From Prevotella sp. (GTDB lineage: Bacteria; Bacteroidota; Bacteroidia; Bacteroidales; Bacteroidaceae), in assembly GCA_020026195.1 (NCBI GenBank), contig JAHHQW010000028.1, forward strand, positions 1 to 31,231: a DNA stretch of 31,231 bases, read 5' to 3'. Shown here in pieces: positions 22,242 to 30,875 of this stretch (the stretch's first letter is position 1; each line of letters opens with the position of its first letter). The notes under the pieces were generated by a model, which saw nothing but the letters and a program-made list of their open reading frames with translations, searched no databases and was not told the DNA's origin. Both the position numbers and the translations under genes were made by a program.

Positions 22242-24745
22242 AAAGATTTTTGTTCATAATTATAATCTTTATCACTGTCTTCTCTTCTAATGCTAATGCT
22301 CAATATTATAGCATTAATTATGATCCGAAGACAGTGGCTGCCATGGCTGCCGCATTCGGCAGCGAAGTGGCGGCTGAAAGTTATTATGGTGAACAGGTTG
22401 CTAATGTCTTAAAGCATTATAATGCAGCAGAAGTTGCTACGGCAGGCATTTTTGCAAGTAAATTCTTTGAGAGAAAGGCTTTGACCAACATCGACATATG
22501 GAACAATGCAACGGAAAACTACTATTATCGAAGAATATACCACATGGTATCTGAGAAGATAATTCCCAAAATATGGATAGTAGCCGGACAGATGTTGCAT
22601 TCACCCCATAATGCAATTTATTGGGGAAGTTATCTAATGAAAATTTGTTCTGAAGTCAAGTCCCTATGTATGCAGTTTGAGAGCGTGGTAACAAATGGAA
22701 CCCTTTCATTTTCGGACATCACTTTCTTGGAGTTCAAAGATGAACTATCATCCATCTTTAGACTTTCTGAACTCGGTGGTATAAACTGGGAACGCCTGTT
22801 GGATGACATATCGTCTGTCCCTGGTCATTTTACAAAAGAAAACCTTAAAGCGGATCTTGATAATCTATATAAAATGGGAGCCGGACTCGCTTCTGCTGGT
22901 ATTACAAATATCGGAAATGCCTTATTACAACAGAATTCTTTTCACGACTTAATGGGAGGAAAAGTTAGTGCAGTAATTGACATCTATGAAAATTACGAAT
23001 CTTTATTTCGTCAGTTGGACAACGATGTTTCTAATACCTTATTGAATTTTCTTGGTGGTAAGCAAAATGTAGCTGATTTATTTCAACCCAGCAATTATAA
23101 TATGTCATCATGGATGACAGACTATCTCGACGAGACTAAAGGTCTTTATTATACTCAGAGATGGTATATAGCTCGCCGTGATCAAGGCGAAACGACTCTT
23201 TGTGATTACCGACCACCTACAGACGATGAAAGTATTCTGAAAGGAGATCATTGGGTAAGATTTGAAACGAAAAACACCTCTTTTTATCCTAATGCAGAGC
23301 AAAAAGAAAGAGTTCTTACCAATTCAGAAAGACATGCAGGATGGTCTCGAAACAGAGTAAAGCAATTGAACCAATCTAATGATGGTTTTCATTATACCAT
23401 TGAATATGGCATGAGTAGTTATAGTATCAGCAAAAAGGGGAAACAGACTAAGAAAGCTTATGCTTTCTACATTACTGTGAAAAAAAGTTGGGATAACACA
23501 GAAACTGTTTATGAAGATATATTCGATTCTTATTCAATGGATTTGAATACTTTCCAAGCTCAAATGAATGCAAGATTATCAGAGTTTAATGATAATGAAG
23601 AAGGCTACGTCTATTATCTGATGCATGACAATAAGAAATATTATCAGACAACAGATGCACTTAAATTAAAAGGATGTGAAACTGTAACTATTAGCGTTAC
23701 TTGCTCTGATGGTGCCTCGCTAGGTCATGGTACCACTCAATACAAATGCAGACAGTGTGGAAAGTCACTCAATGCACACAGTAAAGAATGTGCAATGAAG
23801 ACAAGTGTTACAGACAATAACCTAGATACTTCTGAACTCGACAGGTTGAAAGCAGAAGCTGATAATAAAGTAGTAACAATAAGATCTCAGATTACACAGC
23901 TAGAAGAAGAGAACAAACGTTTGTTACGTCAGATTTCTTCGGCCAGCATTGAAGATGCAGCAATTCTAAGACAGCAATACAATGACAATAGAAATACAAT
24001 AGAACGATTAAAAACCGAGTTGGCTGTCTGGGAACAAAAACAAAAAGAGTATGAAGATGCTATCTATGAAGCAAGTAAAGATAATGAAGTCCCAACTGAC
24101 GACTATTATCGCATTCCTGCTCTCATGCAAGACTGTAGGACATCGTATGATTTGACGTGGATTGATAAAGGTCATTGGAGTGGATATACCTTTATCCGTA
24201 AAGCAACGATGCCCAATATAAACGGAGTTATCACTTTTAAAGCTTCATTGAAAATTGCCAGGAAGCCAAAGTATTTCCTTGGAATTAAGATACATCGTGC
24301 AATCATGCAGATTAATTGGGAGCTTACATCCGATTATACGCAAACACATATAGCGGAGGTACTAACACTCGATCCACAGATGACCGATGAAGAAAAAGCA
24401 AAGTTTGTAAATGAACATATTTCAGAAATCGCAAAACAATATCCTGATTGTAAGATTACAACAGAATATGCAAAGAGCGAGCCTGTTGAAGAAGATAATA
24501 CAGAAGATGTTATACATCTCTTGTGGGCTAGCGACAGATTGCAGATAGCAAGAGAAGTGGATGCCAGATTGACCAATATCTATTCTGATCTCGTCTCATT
24601 AGAAAAAATGATGCATTACAAAAGAGGTATTCTCGATGTACTGAATGAATTAATGCCTCCTTTCAACTATGATCAAGGAAGAAGATTAACCATCGTCCAG
24701 GAATGTCATAAACGTTGGATTGAAAATGCTAAAAACAAAAAATGA
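22238..24745 (+). CDS. Large exported protein of the transfer operon, unknown function (835 aa)
   Basis: I do not recognise a named family. A signal peptide (residues 1-21, cleaved at ANA|Q) shows export. The N-terminal half is helical, with Ala-rich segments near 30-75. A Cys/His cluster follows: Cys480, Cys489, His497, Cys504, Cys507, His514 and Cys518, of which CRQCGKSL looks like a zinc-ribbon knuckle. A coiled coil covers about 529-610. The last residues, CHKRWIENAK, resemble the ends of the next two proteins. It sits where CTnDOT-type operons have traH/traI and overlaps neighbours by 4 bp on both sides. A structural component of the channel or its surface extension is likely. Confidence 0.75.
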   Translation: MKRFLFIIIIFITVFSSNANAQYYSINYDPKTVAAMAAAFGSEVAAESYYGEQVANVLKHYNAAEVATAGIFASKFFERKALTNIDIWNNATENYYYRRIYHMVSEKIIPKIWIVAGQMLHSPHNAIYWGSYLMKICSEVKSLCMQFESVVTNGTLSFSDITFLEFKDELSSIFRLSELGGINWERLLDDISSVPGHFTKENLKADLDNLYKMGAGLASAGITNIGNALLQQNSFHDLMGGKVSAVIDIYENYESLFRQLDNDVSNTLLNFLGGKQNVADLFQPSNYNMSSWMTDYLDETKGLYYTQRWYIARRDQGETTLCDYRPPTDDESILKGDHWVRFETKNTSFYPNAEQKERVLTNSERHAGWSRNRVKQLNQSNDGFHYTIEYGMSSYSISKKGKQTKKAYAFYITVKKSWDNTETVYEDIFDSYSMDLNTFQAQMNARLSEFNDNEEGYVYYLMHDNKKYYQTTDALKLKGCETVTISVTCSDGASLGHGTTQYKCRQCGKSLNAHSKECAMKTSVTDNNLDTSELDRLKAEADNKVVTIRSQITQLEEENKRLLRQISSASIEDAAILRQQYNDNRNTIERLKTELAVWEQKQKEYEDAIYEASKDNEVPTDDYYRIPALMQDCRTSYDLTWIDKGHWSGYTFIRKATMPNINGVITFKASLKIARKPKYFLGIKIHRAIMQINWELTSDYTQTHIAEVLTLDPQMTDEEKAKFVNEHISEIAKQYPDCKITTEYAKSEPVEEDNTEDVIHLLWASDRLQIAREVDARLTNIYSDLVSLEKMMHYKRGILDVLNELMPPFNYDQGRRLTIVQECHKRWIENAKNKK

Positions 24746-25473
24746 TTATGAAGAGAATACTTGTCATGCTCCTTTTTATGGTAACGCTCTTTCCATTCAA
24801 ATCTTATGCACAATGGACTTTTGATATCGTTTCTGTAGAAGCATACATCAACGACCACAAAAAGCAACGCAGTCTACTGTTAGCTCGTTCAACGCTAGAA
24901 CACAGCAATAAGCTATTACATCAATATAGTCGTGAAGAAGTAGAAGAATATAAGGAACTAAACTTTGATCTCGACAAATACACTAGGGCTTTTGATGTCA
25001 TTGATGTCATGTACCAGTCTTTGCGGACAGCTCTGAACGTAAAGAGTACATATAACTCTGTTCGTGGACGTATTGTAGACTACAAGGATTTATTATCGGA
25101 CTTTAATGAGAAGGTTATTAAGCGTAAGCATATCGAATTGGCTGATACAATGATAATTGCCATTAATGCTAGAGCCGTTAAGCAGATTACAGATGAAGGG
25201 GAACATTTATTCAGATCGATGAATGACCTTGTCTTGTATGCCACAGGAGCAGCCGCCTGTTCCACAGCAGACTTGATGTTCGTACTTAATGAAATCAATA
25301 ATTCAATGGATAACATTGAACGACATCTTAACCGATCCTACTTTGAAACCTGGAGATACATTCAGTTAAGAATGGGATATTGGAAAGAAAAGGTTTATAG
25401 AACACGTACTAAAAAGCAAATTATAGACAATGCATTTGAACGTTGGCGTAATGCAGGATTGCAAACAAAATAA
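24742..25473 (+). CDS. Exported helical transfer protein, TraI/VirB5-like position (243 aa)
   Basis: A signal peptide ends at SYA|QW; the mature protein is almost entirely helical, with coiled-coil character (HSNKLLHQYSREEVEEYKEL) and two Cys-poor central helices. The mature start QW and helical layout recall TraI (DUF4141) of CTnDOT, which would fit a VirB5-like role, but similarity is too weak to name it. The C-terminus AFERWRNAGL shares the Arg-Trp motif with its neighbours. It is coupled to the preceding gene (ATGA overlap) and followed by the next after 6 bp. Confidence 0.75.
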   Translation: MIMKRILVMLLFMVTLFPFKSYAQWTFDIVSVEAYINDHKKQRSLLLARSTLEHSNKLLHQYSREEVEEYKELNFDLDKYTRAFDVIDVMYQSLRTALNVKSTYNSVRGRIVDYKDLLSDFNEKVIKRKHIELADTMIIAINARAVKQITDEGEHLFRSMNDLVLYATGAAACSTADLMFVLNEINNSMDNIERHLNRSYFETWRYIQLRMGYWKEKVYRTRTKKQIIDNAFERWRNAGLQTK

Positions 25474-25479
25474 CAACAT

Positions 25480-26238
25480 ATGAAAGTAATAATAGCAACT
25501 CTAACTTTTTTGATTTTGAGCCTATCGAATTTAATGGCACAGGTTCAAGTTACTTATAATCATGATTCTCCTAAACAGAATCAAATTACAGTGCAAGAGA
25601 CTGGAGCTGGAGCACTTACGCCTGAATTTTACTATTGGATGCTACATAATAAATACAAGAAAAGTGCAGCGATTAAGAACAAATTAGGTTTTCGTACCAC
25701 TGCTGGTATTGGATTATACAATCAGGTTGATGATGCAGAGAAAATAGATTCAGCTTTCACCAAGAGAGCGAAGATCGAGGCTTTAAATGTTACTGACCGT
25801 CAGGTTGATATCGCATGGAATACCGAGGGACACAAGGTACGGTCTGCAATGGAACGATTTCAAAAAAACATTGACCGCATCCTTCTTTGCGGAGGTAGTG
25901 TCGATGACAGTAAAAGATGGCAGGAATACCATAACATATATCATACTGCGATTCGGATAATTCGGAATGCTTACTTACCAAACGCACAACGAAAAAGAGA
26001 GTATTTAGGCATTTATGCAGACATAGAGAAACAAAATGAAATTCTATTGAAGTACCTGGTACGTTTACACTCAGCTAACCAAACAGAACTTCTTTTAGAA
26101 GCACAGAACACAGTCAATATTGACAAAGGAGGTATTGCAAGTGCTGCGATGCAACGCTGGAAAGAGTCGGGAAAGAGAACTAGTGGTTCCGGCAATCATG
26201 GTGGTAGTGAAAGTAATGGTGAACATATAGACAGATAA
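25480..26238 (+). CDS. Exported transfer-operon protein, possibly DUF5045-like (252 aa)
   Basis: A signal peptide (residues 1-20, LMA|Q) is followed by a helical domain with the notable stretch FYYWMLHNKYKKSAAIKNKL and then FRTTAGIGLYNQVDDAEKID. I associate this with a conserved Bacteroidales conjugation protein family (DUF5045, from memory). The segment AAMQRWKESGK at 222-232 carries the Arg-Trp motif of the two preceding proteins. A Gly/Ser/His-rich disordered tail ends the protein. Periplasmic location is expected; the role is unknown. It lies 6 bp after its neighbour and 3 bp before traJ. Confidence 0.75.
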   Translation: MKVIIATLTFLILSLSNLMAQVQVTYNHDSPKQNQITVQETGAGALTPEFYYWMLHNKYKKSAAIKNKLGFRTTAGIGLYNQVDDAEKIDSAFTKRAKIEALNVTDRQVDIAWNTEGHKVRSAMERFQKNIDRILLCGGSVDDSKRWQEYHNIYHTAIRIIRNAYLPNAQRKREYLGIYADIEKQNEILLKYLVRLHSANQTELLLEAQNTVNIDKGGIASAAMQRWKESGKRTSGSGNHGGSESNGEHIDR

Positions 26239-26241
26239 ATT

Positions 26242-27372
26242 ATGGCAAGTAGTGTAATTTCGGATTTTGGCATCAATCTTCTAGAAGAAGAAATTGATGA
26301 TGTGATTTTCCAGACTAATGAATTTCTATGTGATGCAACATTCACAGGTTCTCAAGGACCTTTCTGGTGGATATTGCAAATGTGTATGGCTTTAGCTGCC
26401 CTTTTCTCTATAGTGGTAGCTGCTAGCATGACGTATAAAATGATGGTAAAAAATGAGCCTCTTGACATCATGAAGCTATTTAAGCCATTAGCTGTTTCTT
26501 TTGTACTTTGTTGGTGGTACCCACCTGCAGATACAGGAATGGCTAATAGTAATAGCAATTGGTGTTTTTTAGATTTCCTATCATATATCCCCAACTGTAT
26601 AGGTTCTTACACTCATGACCTGTATCAAGCAGAAGCTGCACAAATAACAGATAAGTTTGAAGAAGTCCAGGAACTTATTCATGTCAGAGACACACTCTAT
26701 AGTAATCTTCAAGCTCAAGCCGATGTCGCACATTCAGGGACTTCTGATCCTAATCTGATTGAAGCGACAATGGAACAGACTGGAGTCGATGAAGTGACAA
26801 ACATGGAGAAAGACGCAAGCAAGCTATGGTTCACTTCTCTTACTGCAGGAGTTGTTGTCGGTATAGACAAAATCGTGATGCTTATAGCCTTGATCGTATA
26901 TCGAATCGGATGGTGGGCAACCATTTACTGCCAACAGATTTTACTGGGTATGCTGACGATATTTGGACCGATACAATGGGCTTTTTGTCTTTTACCGAAA
27001 TGGGAAAGCAGTTGGGCTAAATGGCTTATTCGGTACCTGACTGTGCATTTCTATGGAGCTATGTTGTACTTCGTAGGTTTCTACGTTTTGCTCCTTTTCG
27101 ATATAGTTCTTTGTATTCAAGTAGAGAATCTAGCGGCAATTACCGTATCTGAACAGACTATGGCTGCATATCTGCAAAATTCGTTCTTCTCTGCTGGCTA
27201 TCTTATGGCTGCAAGTATCGTAGCCTTAAAATGTTTAAACCTTGTTCCGGACTTAGCATCTTGGATGATTCCTGAAGGAGAAACGGCCTTTTCAACCAGA
27301 AATTTCGGTGAAGGTGTTGCTAGTCAAGCTAAAATGTCAGCTACAGGAGCTATGACTACAATAATGAGATAA
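26242..27372 (+). CDS. traJ: Conjugative transposon protein TraJ (VirB6-like)
   Basis: This 376-residue polytopic inner-membrane protein has hydrophobic helices near residues 42-65, 205-222, 230-250, 275-300 and 310-335. The block LTIFGPIQWAFCLLPKWESS is typical of TraJ from Bacteroides elements, and the protein ends in a Ser/Thr/Ala-rich tail. By analogy with VirB6 it would help form the inner-membrane channel. It lacks a signal peptide, and its N-terminus is acidic. Its position between the exported trio and traK follows the CTnDOT order. Confidence 0.88.
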   Translation: MASSVISDFGINLLEEEIDDVIFQTNEFLCDATFTGSQGPFWWILQMCMALAALFSIVVAASMTYKMMVKNEPLDIMKLFKPLAVSFVLCWWYPPADTGMANSNSNWCFLDFLSYIPNCIGSYTHDLYQAEAAQITDKFEEVQELIHVRDTLYSNLQAQADVAHSGTSDPNLIEATMEQTGVDEVTNMEKDASKLWFTSLTAGVVVGIDKIVMLIALIVYRIGWWATIYCQQILLGMLTIFGPIQWAFCLLPKWESSWAKWLIRYLTVHFYGAMLYFVGFYVLLLFDIVLCIQVENLAAITVSEQTMAAYLQNSFFSAGYLMAASIVALKCLNLVPDLASWMIPEGETAFSTRNFGEGVASQAKMSATGAMTTIMR

Positions 27373-27389
27373 TATTAAAATGAATAGAT

Positions 27390-28004
27390 ATGGTTATCAA
27401 AGATTTAGAAAACAAAGTTAAGCTAGTAGGCATTATCTGCACAGCCTTCCTTATAGGATGTGTTTTAATCAGCATATCGAGTATTTGGACAGCAAGAAAT
27501 ATGGTTGTCAATGCCCAACAGAAAGTTTACGTACTTGACAGAAATGTTCCAGTGTTAGTGAATCGAACTACCATGGAAGAAACTCTAGAAGTAGAAGCAA
27601 AAAGTCATGTAGAGATGTTCCATCATTTTTTCTTCACGTTGGCTCCTGATGATAAATACATCAGACATACAATGGAAAAGGCCATGTATCTTGTCGACGA
27701 AACAGGTCTGGCCCAATATAACACTTTGAAGGAAAGAGGATTCTATTCGAATATCCTAGGAACAAGTGCAGTCTTTAACATCACATGTGATAGTATCAAG
27801 TTTGACAAGCCCAAAATGGAGTTCACCTATTATGGTCGTCAACGTATAGAACGAAGAAGTAATATTCTAACGAGAGAACTTGTGACTACAGGCAACTTAA
27901 AGAAAGTTCCTAGAACAGAGAATAATCCCCATGGACTGCTCATTGTAAACTGGAGGACATTGGTCAACAAAGACCTTGAGCAGAAAACTAAGTCTAATTA
28001 TTAA
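27390..28004 (+). CDS. traK: Conjugative transposon protein TraK (VirB8-like)
   Basis: This 204-residue protein has an N-terminal cytoplasmic stretch (LENKVK), one membrane helix (about 12-31) and a periplasmic VirB8-like domain. Family marks are VLDRNVPVLV, the HVEMFHHFFFTLAPDDKYI segment and the C-terminal NPHGLLIVNWR. It would act as an inner-membrane assembly factor linking channel parts. It starts 17 bp after traJ and is followed by traL after 10 bp. Confidence 0.92.
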   Translation: MVIKDLENKVKLVGIICTAFLIGCVLISISSIWTARNMVVNAQQKVYVLDRNVPVLVNRTTMEETLEVEAKSHVEMFHHFFFTLAPDDKYIRHTMEKAMYLVDETGLAQYNTLKERGFYSNILGTSAVFNITCDSIKFDKPKMEFTYYGRQRIERRSNILTRELVTTGNLKKVPRTENNPHGLLIVNWRTLVNKDLEQKTKSNY

Positions 28005-28014
28005 ACAATCATAT

Positions 28015-28386
28015 ATGAATATCAAAGGATTTAGAAGGATGCTCTTCGGTGAGGAGATGCCTGATAAAAATGCTCCTGAGAATAAGGAACGTTACGAGCG
28101 TGATGTCAATGCAGGGCGAAAATTTGCCAAAGCTATGAGAATTGACAAAGCAGCTTTTACTGTACAATCTTTCGCTACAAATCATAGAAAAACATTTCTA
28201 GTGATAGTGATTGGTTTTATGCTGGCTTGTTTCGGTTGGAATGTCTATCGGCTGATGTTAGTTTACAATCACCGAGTTCCACAACAGACCGCTACAGAGA
28301 GACAGGATAGTATTTTGCGAAAGATGCACATGCCCTTAGAAAAGAAAATGTTTAATCCTCAATCGAACGAGTATGAAAATAACTGA
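28015..28386 (+). CDS. traL: Conjugative transposon protein TraL
   Basis: From the ATG at 28015 the protein has 123 residues; an in-frame TTG at 27976 would overlap traK and is less likely. There is one membrane helix at about 58-78 (LVIVIGFMLACFGWNVY), preceded by a charged cytoplasmic domain and followed by a short periplasmic tail (QDSILRKM). The layout and place between traK and traM match TraL of CTnDOT-type operons (DUF3989 from memory). It overlaps traM by 14 bp. Confidence 0.78.
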   Translation: MNIKGFRRMLFGEEMPDKNAPENKERYERDVNAGRKFAKAMRIDKAAFTVQSFATNHRKTFLVIVIGFMLACFGWNVYRLMLVYNHRVPQQTATERQDSILRKMHMPLEKKMFNPQSNEYENN

Positions 28387-29497
28387 GCAAATCAATTTTC
28401 ATCAGCCGAAATACGTTCTTCCGGCTATTCTTTATATACCTCTTCTGATAGCGTCATATTTTATTTTTGACCTCTTCAATGCTAAGAAAGCGGAGATTCC
28501 TGACGATAAACTTAAAACGACAGAGTATCTGAATCCAGAGATTCCAGATGCAACTATACGTGATGGAGACGGAATAGGCAGCAAATATGAGAATATGTCT
28601 AAGTCATGGGGGAAAATTGCTGATTATTCAGCTGTTGATAATATTGAACGAGATGAACCGCAAGATAATAAAGAAGTTTACGAATCTCAATATACTGAAG
28701 AAGACGTGGCTAAAATACAGGAACAAGCGGATGTTCCTGAGACCAAAGATATTAGTCAAAGAGAAAAGGAGGCATTAGCCGAATTGGAGAAAGCATTGGC
28801 TGAAGCCAGGCTAAAAGGTCAACAAGCAGCAACACCAATCCAAGAAGTTAAAGATACAATCGCCCCACCTCCTATCGAGGTAAAAGGTCAAATAGCGGAA
28901 GACAGCAAAGCTGTAAAAGCAATTTCTGATGAACAGGAAGCAAGTGCCGTCGTCAAAAAGGTTATGACCTCTTCAGACTATTTCAATACTCTGTCTCAAG
29001 ATGAAAAAGAGCCGAAATTAATAACAGCAATCATTGATGAGAACATTAAAGCTGTAGATGGATCGAGAATCCGATTACGTTTGTTAGACGATGTAGAAAT
29101 CAATGACCGCATTGTAAAAAGAGGAACCTATTTATATGCAATTATGAGTGGATTTTCGTCACAACGTATTAAGGGTTCTATTAATAGCATCCTCGTTGGT
29201 GATGAGCTAGTGAAAGTTAATCTATCCCTTTATGATACGGACGGCTTGGAAGGTCTTTATGTTCCCTATAGTCATTTTAGAGAAACAAGTAAAGATGTAG
29301 TCAGTGGAGCAGTCATGGGAAACATGAACATGAACAACGGAACTACAGGAAACAGCTTAACTCAATGGGGAATGCAGGCTATTCAAAATGCATATCAAAA
29401 GACAAGTAACGCCATCGGGAAAGCTATTAAAAAGAATAAAGCAAAACTGAAATACGGAACATTTGTCTATATCATCAACAGTAAAGAAGTCAAGTAA
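28373..29497 (+). CDS. traM: Conjugative transposon protein TraM (VirB10-like)
   Basis: This 374-residue protein has an N-terminal membrane anchor (about 15-35) and a long charged and Gln/Glu/Pro-rich periplasmic linker (45-185) with a coiled coil (REKEALAELEKALAEARLK). The C-terminal VirB10-like domain contains IKAVDGSRIRLRLLDDVEI, RGTYLYAIMSGF and GLEGLYVPYS. VirB10-like proteins span the periplasm and connect the inner-membrane machine to the outer-membrane core with TraN. Its start overlaps traL. Confidence 0.92.
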   Translation: MKITEQINFHQPKYVLPAILYIPLLIASYFIFDLFNAKKAEIPDDKLKTTEYLNPEIPDATIRDGDGIGSKYENMSKSWGKIADYSAVDNIERDEPQDNKEVYESQYTEEDVAKIQEQADVPETKDISQREKEALAELEKALAEARLKGQQAATPIQEVKDTIAPPPIEVKGQIAEDSKAVKAISDEQEASAVVKKVMTSSDYFNTLSQDEKEPKLITAIIDENIKAVDGSRIRLRLLDDVEINDRIVKRGTYLYAIMSGFSSQRIKGSINSILVGDELVKVNLSLYDTDGLEGLYVPYSHFRETSKDVVSGAVMGNMNMNNGTTGNSLTQWGMQAIQNAYQKTSNAIGKAIKKNKAKLKYGTFVYIINSKEVK

Positions 29498-29514
29498 TAC
29501 AAAATAGTAATAAC

Positions 29515-30360
29515 ATGAATCTATATAAATTTATCGGCATGAGTGTGATTGCATTGTTATCATCCATGCCTTCATTCGCTCAGCAGACCTATGAAGAAAT
29601 TGAGCAGCTTACGGTTAATGAACAAGTGACCACCGTAATAACAGCATCCGAACCTATCCGCTTTGTTGATATTTCAACAGACAAGGTAGTGGGTGATCAA
29701 CCTATCAAAAATGTGGTTCGTTTAAAACCTAAAGAAGCCGGACATGCTGATGGAGATATTCTGGCCATCGTTACAGTAGTCACTGAACGTTATAGGACTC
29801 AATATGCTTTGATCTATACAACCAGGATGAAAGAAGCTGTTACAGATAAAGAAATTCAGCTTCTTGAAATGAATGCATATAACAATCCTTCTGTGTCTAT
29901 GTCTACAACAGAGATGGTTCGATTTGCAAGACAAGTTTGGAATTCTCCAGCTCTGTTCCGCAACGTTTCAACTAAGGAACACCGTATGACAATGAGATTA
30001 AATAATATCTATGCTGTTGGTGATTACTTCTTCATTGATTTCTCTATTGAGAACAGAACTAACATAAGGTTTGATATTGATGAAATCAGAGTAAAACTCG
30101 CAGACAAGAAATTGTCAAAAGCAACAAACGCACAGGTCGTGGAGCTTACTCCAGCATTAATCCTGGAACAATCCAAGACATTCAAAAAAGGGTATCGCAA
30201 CGTGATAGTCCTAAAGAAAATGACATTTCCTAATGACAAGATTCTACAGATAGAAATGACTGAGAAGCAAATTAGTGGACGAAACATTTGCTTACGAATA
30301 GACTACGAAGATGTTTTGTCGGCAGATTCTTTTAATGCTGTATTACTTGAGGAGGAATAG
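29515..30360 (+). CDS. traN: Conjugative transposon protein TraN (DUF4138, VirB9-like)
   Basis: This 281-residue exported protein has a signal peptide cleaved at SFA|Q. DUF4138 marks include TTVITASEPIRFVDIST near the mature N-terminus, MRLNNIYAVGDYFFIDFSIE in the middle and ISGRNICLRIDYEDVL at the end. VirB9-like subunits form the outer-membrane core with TraM and TraO. Its last codons (Glu-Glu-Glu) contain a perfect AGGAGG that probably serves as ribosome binding site for traO. Confidence 0.93.
   Translation: MNLYKFIGMSVIALLSSMPSFAQQTYEEIEQLTVNEQVTTVITASEPIRFVDISTDKVVGDQPIKNVVRLKPKEAGHADGDILAIVTVVTERYRTQYALIYTTRMKEAVTDKEIQLLEMNAYNNPSVSMSTTEMVRFARQVWNSPALFRNVSTKEHRMTMRLNNIYAVGDYFFIDFSIENRTNIRFDIDEIRVKLADKKLSKATNAQVVELTPALILEQSKTFKKGYRNVIVLKKMTFPNDKILQIEMTEKQISGRNICLRIDYEDVLSADSFNAVLLEEE
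30350..30355 (+). promoter_or_regulatory. Unusually strong Shine-Dalgarno for traO
   Basis: AGGAGG lies 7 bp upstream of the traO ATG, inside the last traN codons. Other genes in the window have AT-rich leaders without such a site, as is normal for Bacteroidetes. Confidence 0.5.
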
Positions 30361-30362
30361 CT

Positions 30363-30869
30363 ATGAAAAAGTATTTACTAATATTAGTAGCTACTACTTT
30401 ACTAATCGGTAGTGCAAAAGCTCAAAGTCATTGTGGTAGACTGACTTTAGGAACTGGTCTTTTATATGAAAACGGCTGGGATTTGACTCTTGCTTATGAA
30501 TATGAAACGCAGTATCATAATGCTTGGGAGTTCTTTGCCAATGGTTATTTGAAGTGGGATAAATGTGAAGTCTGCAACCATATCTGTCCTGAATCTTTTT
30601 GGCACAATTACAAATCTTACGGATTCGGTGTTGCATACAAGCCATGCGTTGCCAGAGGTAGGAATCATTATGGGAATGTACGAATCGGTGCTTCGGCCGG
30701 CAGTGATACTCATAAGTTCTTAGGTGGAATTCATTTGGGCTATGAACATAGTTACGTCCTAAAGGGTGGATGGACTTTATTCGGTCAGGTCAAAAGTGAT
30801 TTGATGATTAAAGGCAAAGATCTGTTCAGAACAGGACTTGTTATAGGTGTCAAACTTCCTTTAAAATAA
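30363..30869 (+). CDS. traO: Conjugative transposon protein TraO
   Basis: This 168-residue protein has a signal peptide cleaved at AKA|Q and an alternating hydrophobic/aromatic pattern typical of outer-membrane beta-strands (GRLTLGTGLLYENGWDLTLA, later LGYEHSYVLKGGWTLFGQV). A CxxC-like segment WDKCEVCNHICPES lies near the middle. TraO of Bacteroides elements is an outer-membrane component that works with TraN and TraM. It follows traN by 2 bp and has an AGGAGG ribosome binding site. Confidence 0.9.
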   Translation: MKKYLLILVATTLLIGSAKAQSHCGRLTLGTGLLYENGWDLTLAYEYETQYHNAWEFFANGYLKWDKCEVCNHICPESFWHNYKSYGFGVAYKPCVARGRNHYGNVRIGASAGSDTHKFLGGIHLGYEHSYVLKGGWTLFGQVKSDLMIKGKDLFRTGLVIGVKLPLK

Positions 30870-30875
30870 TACATT

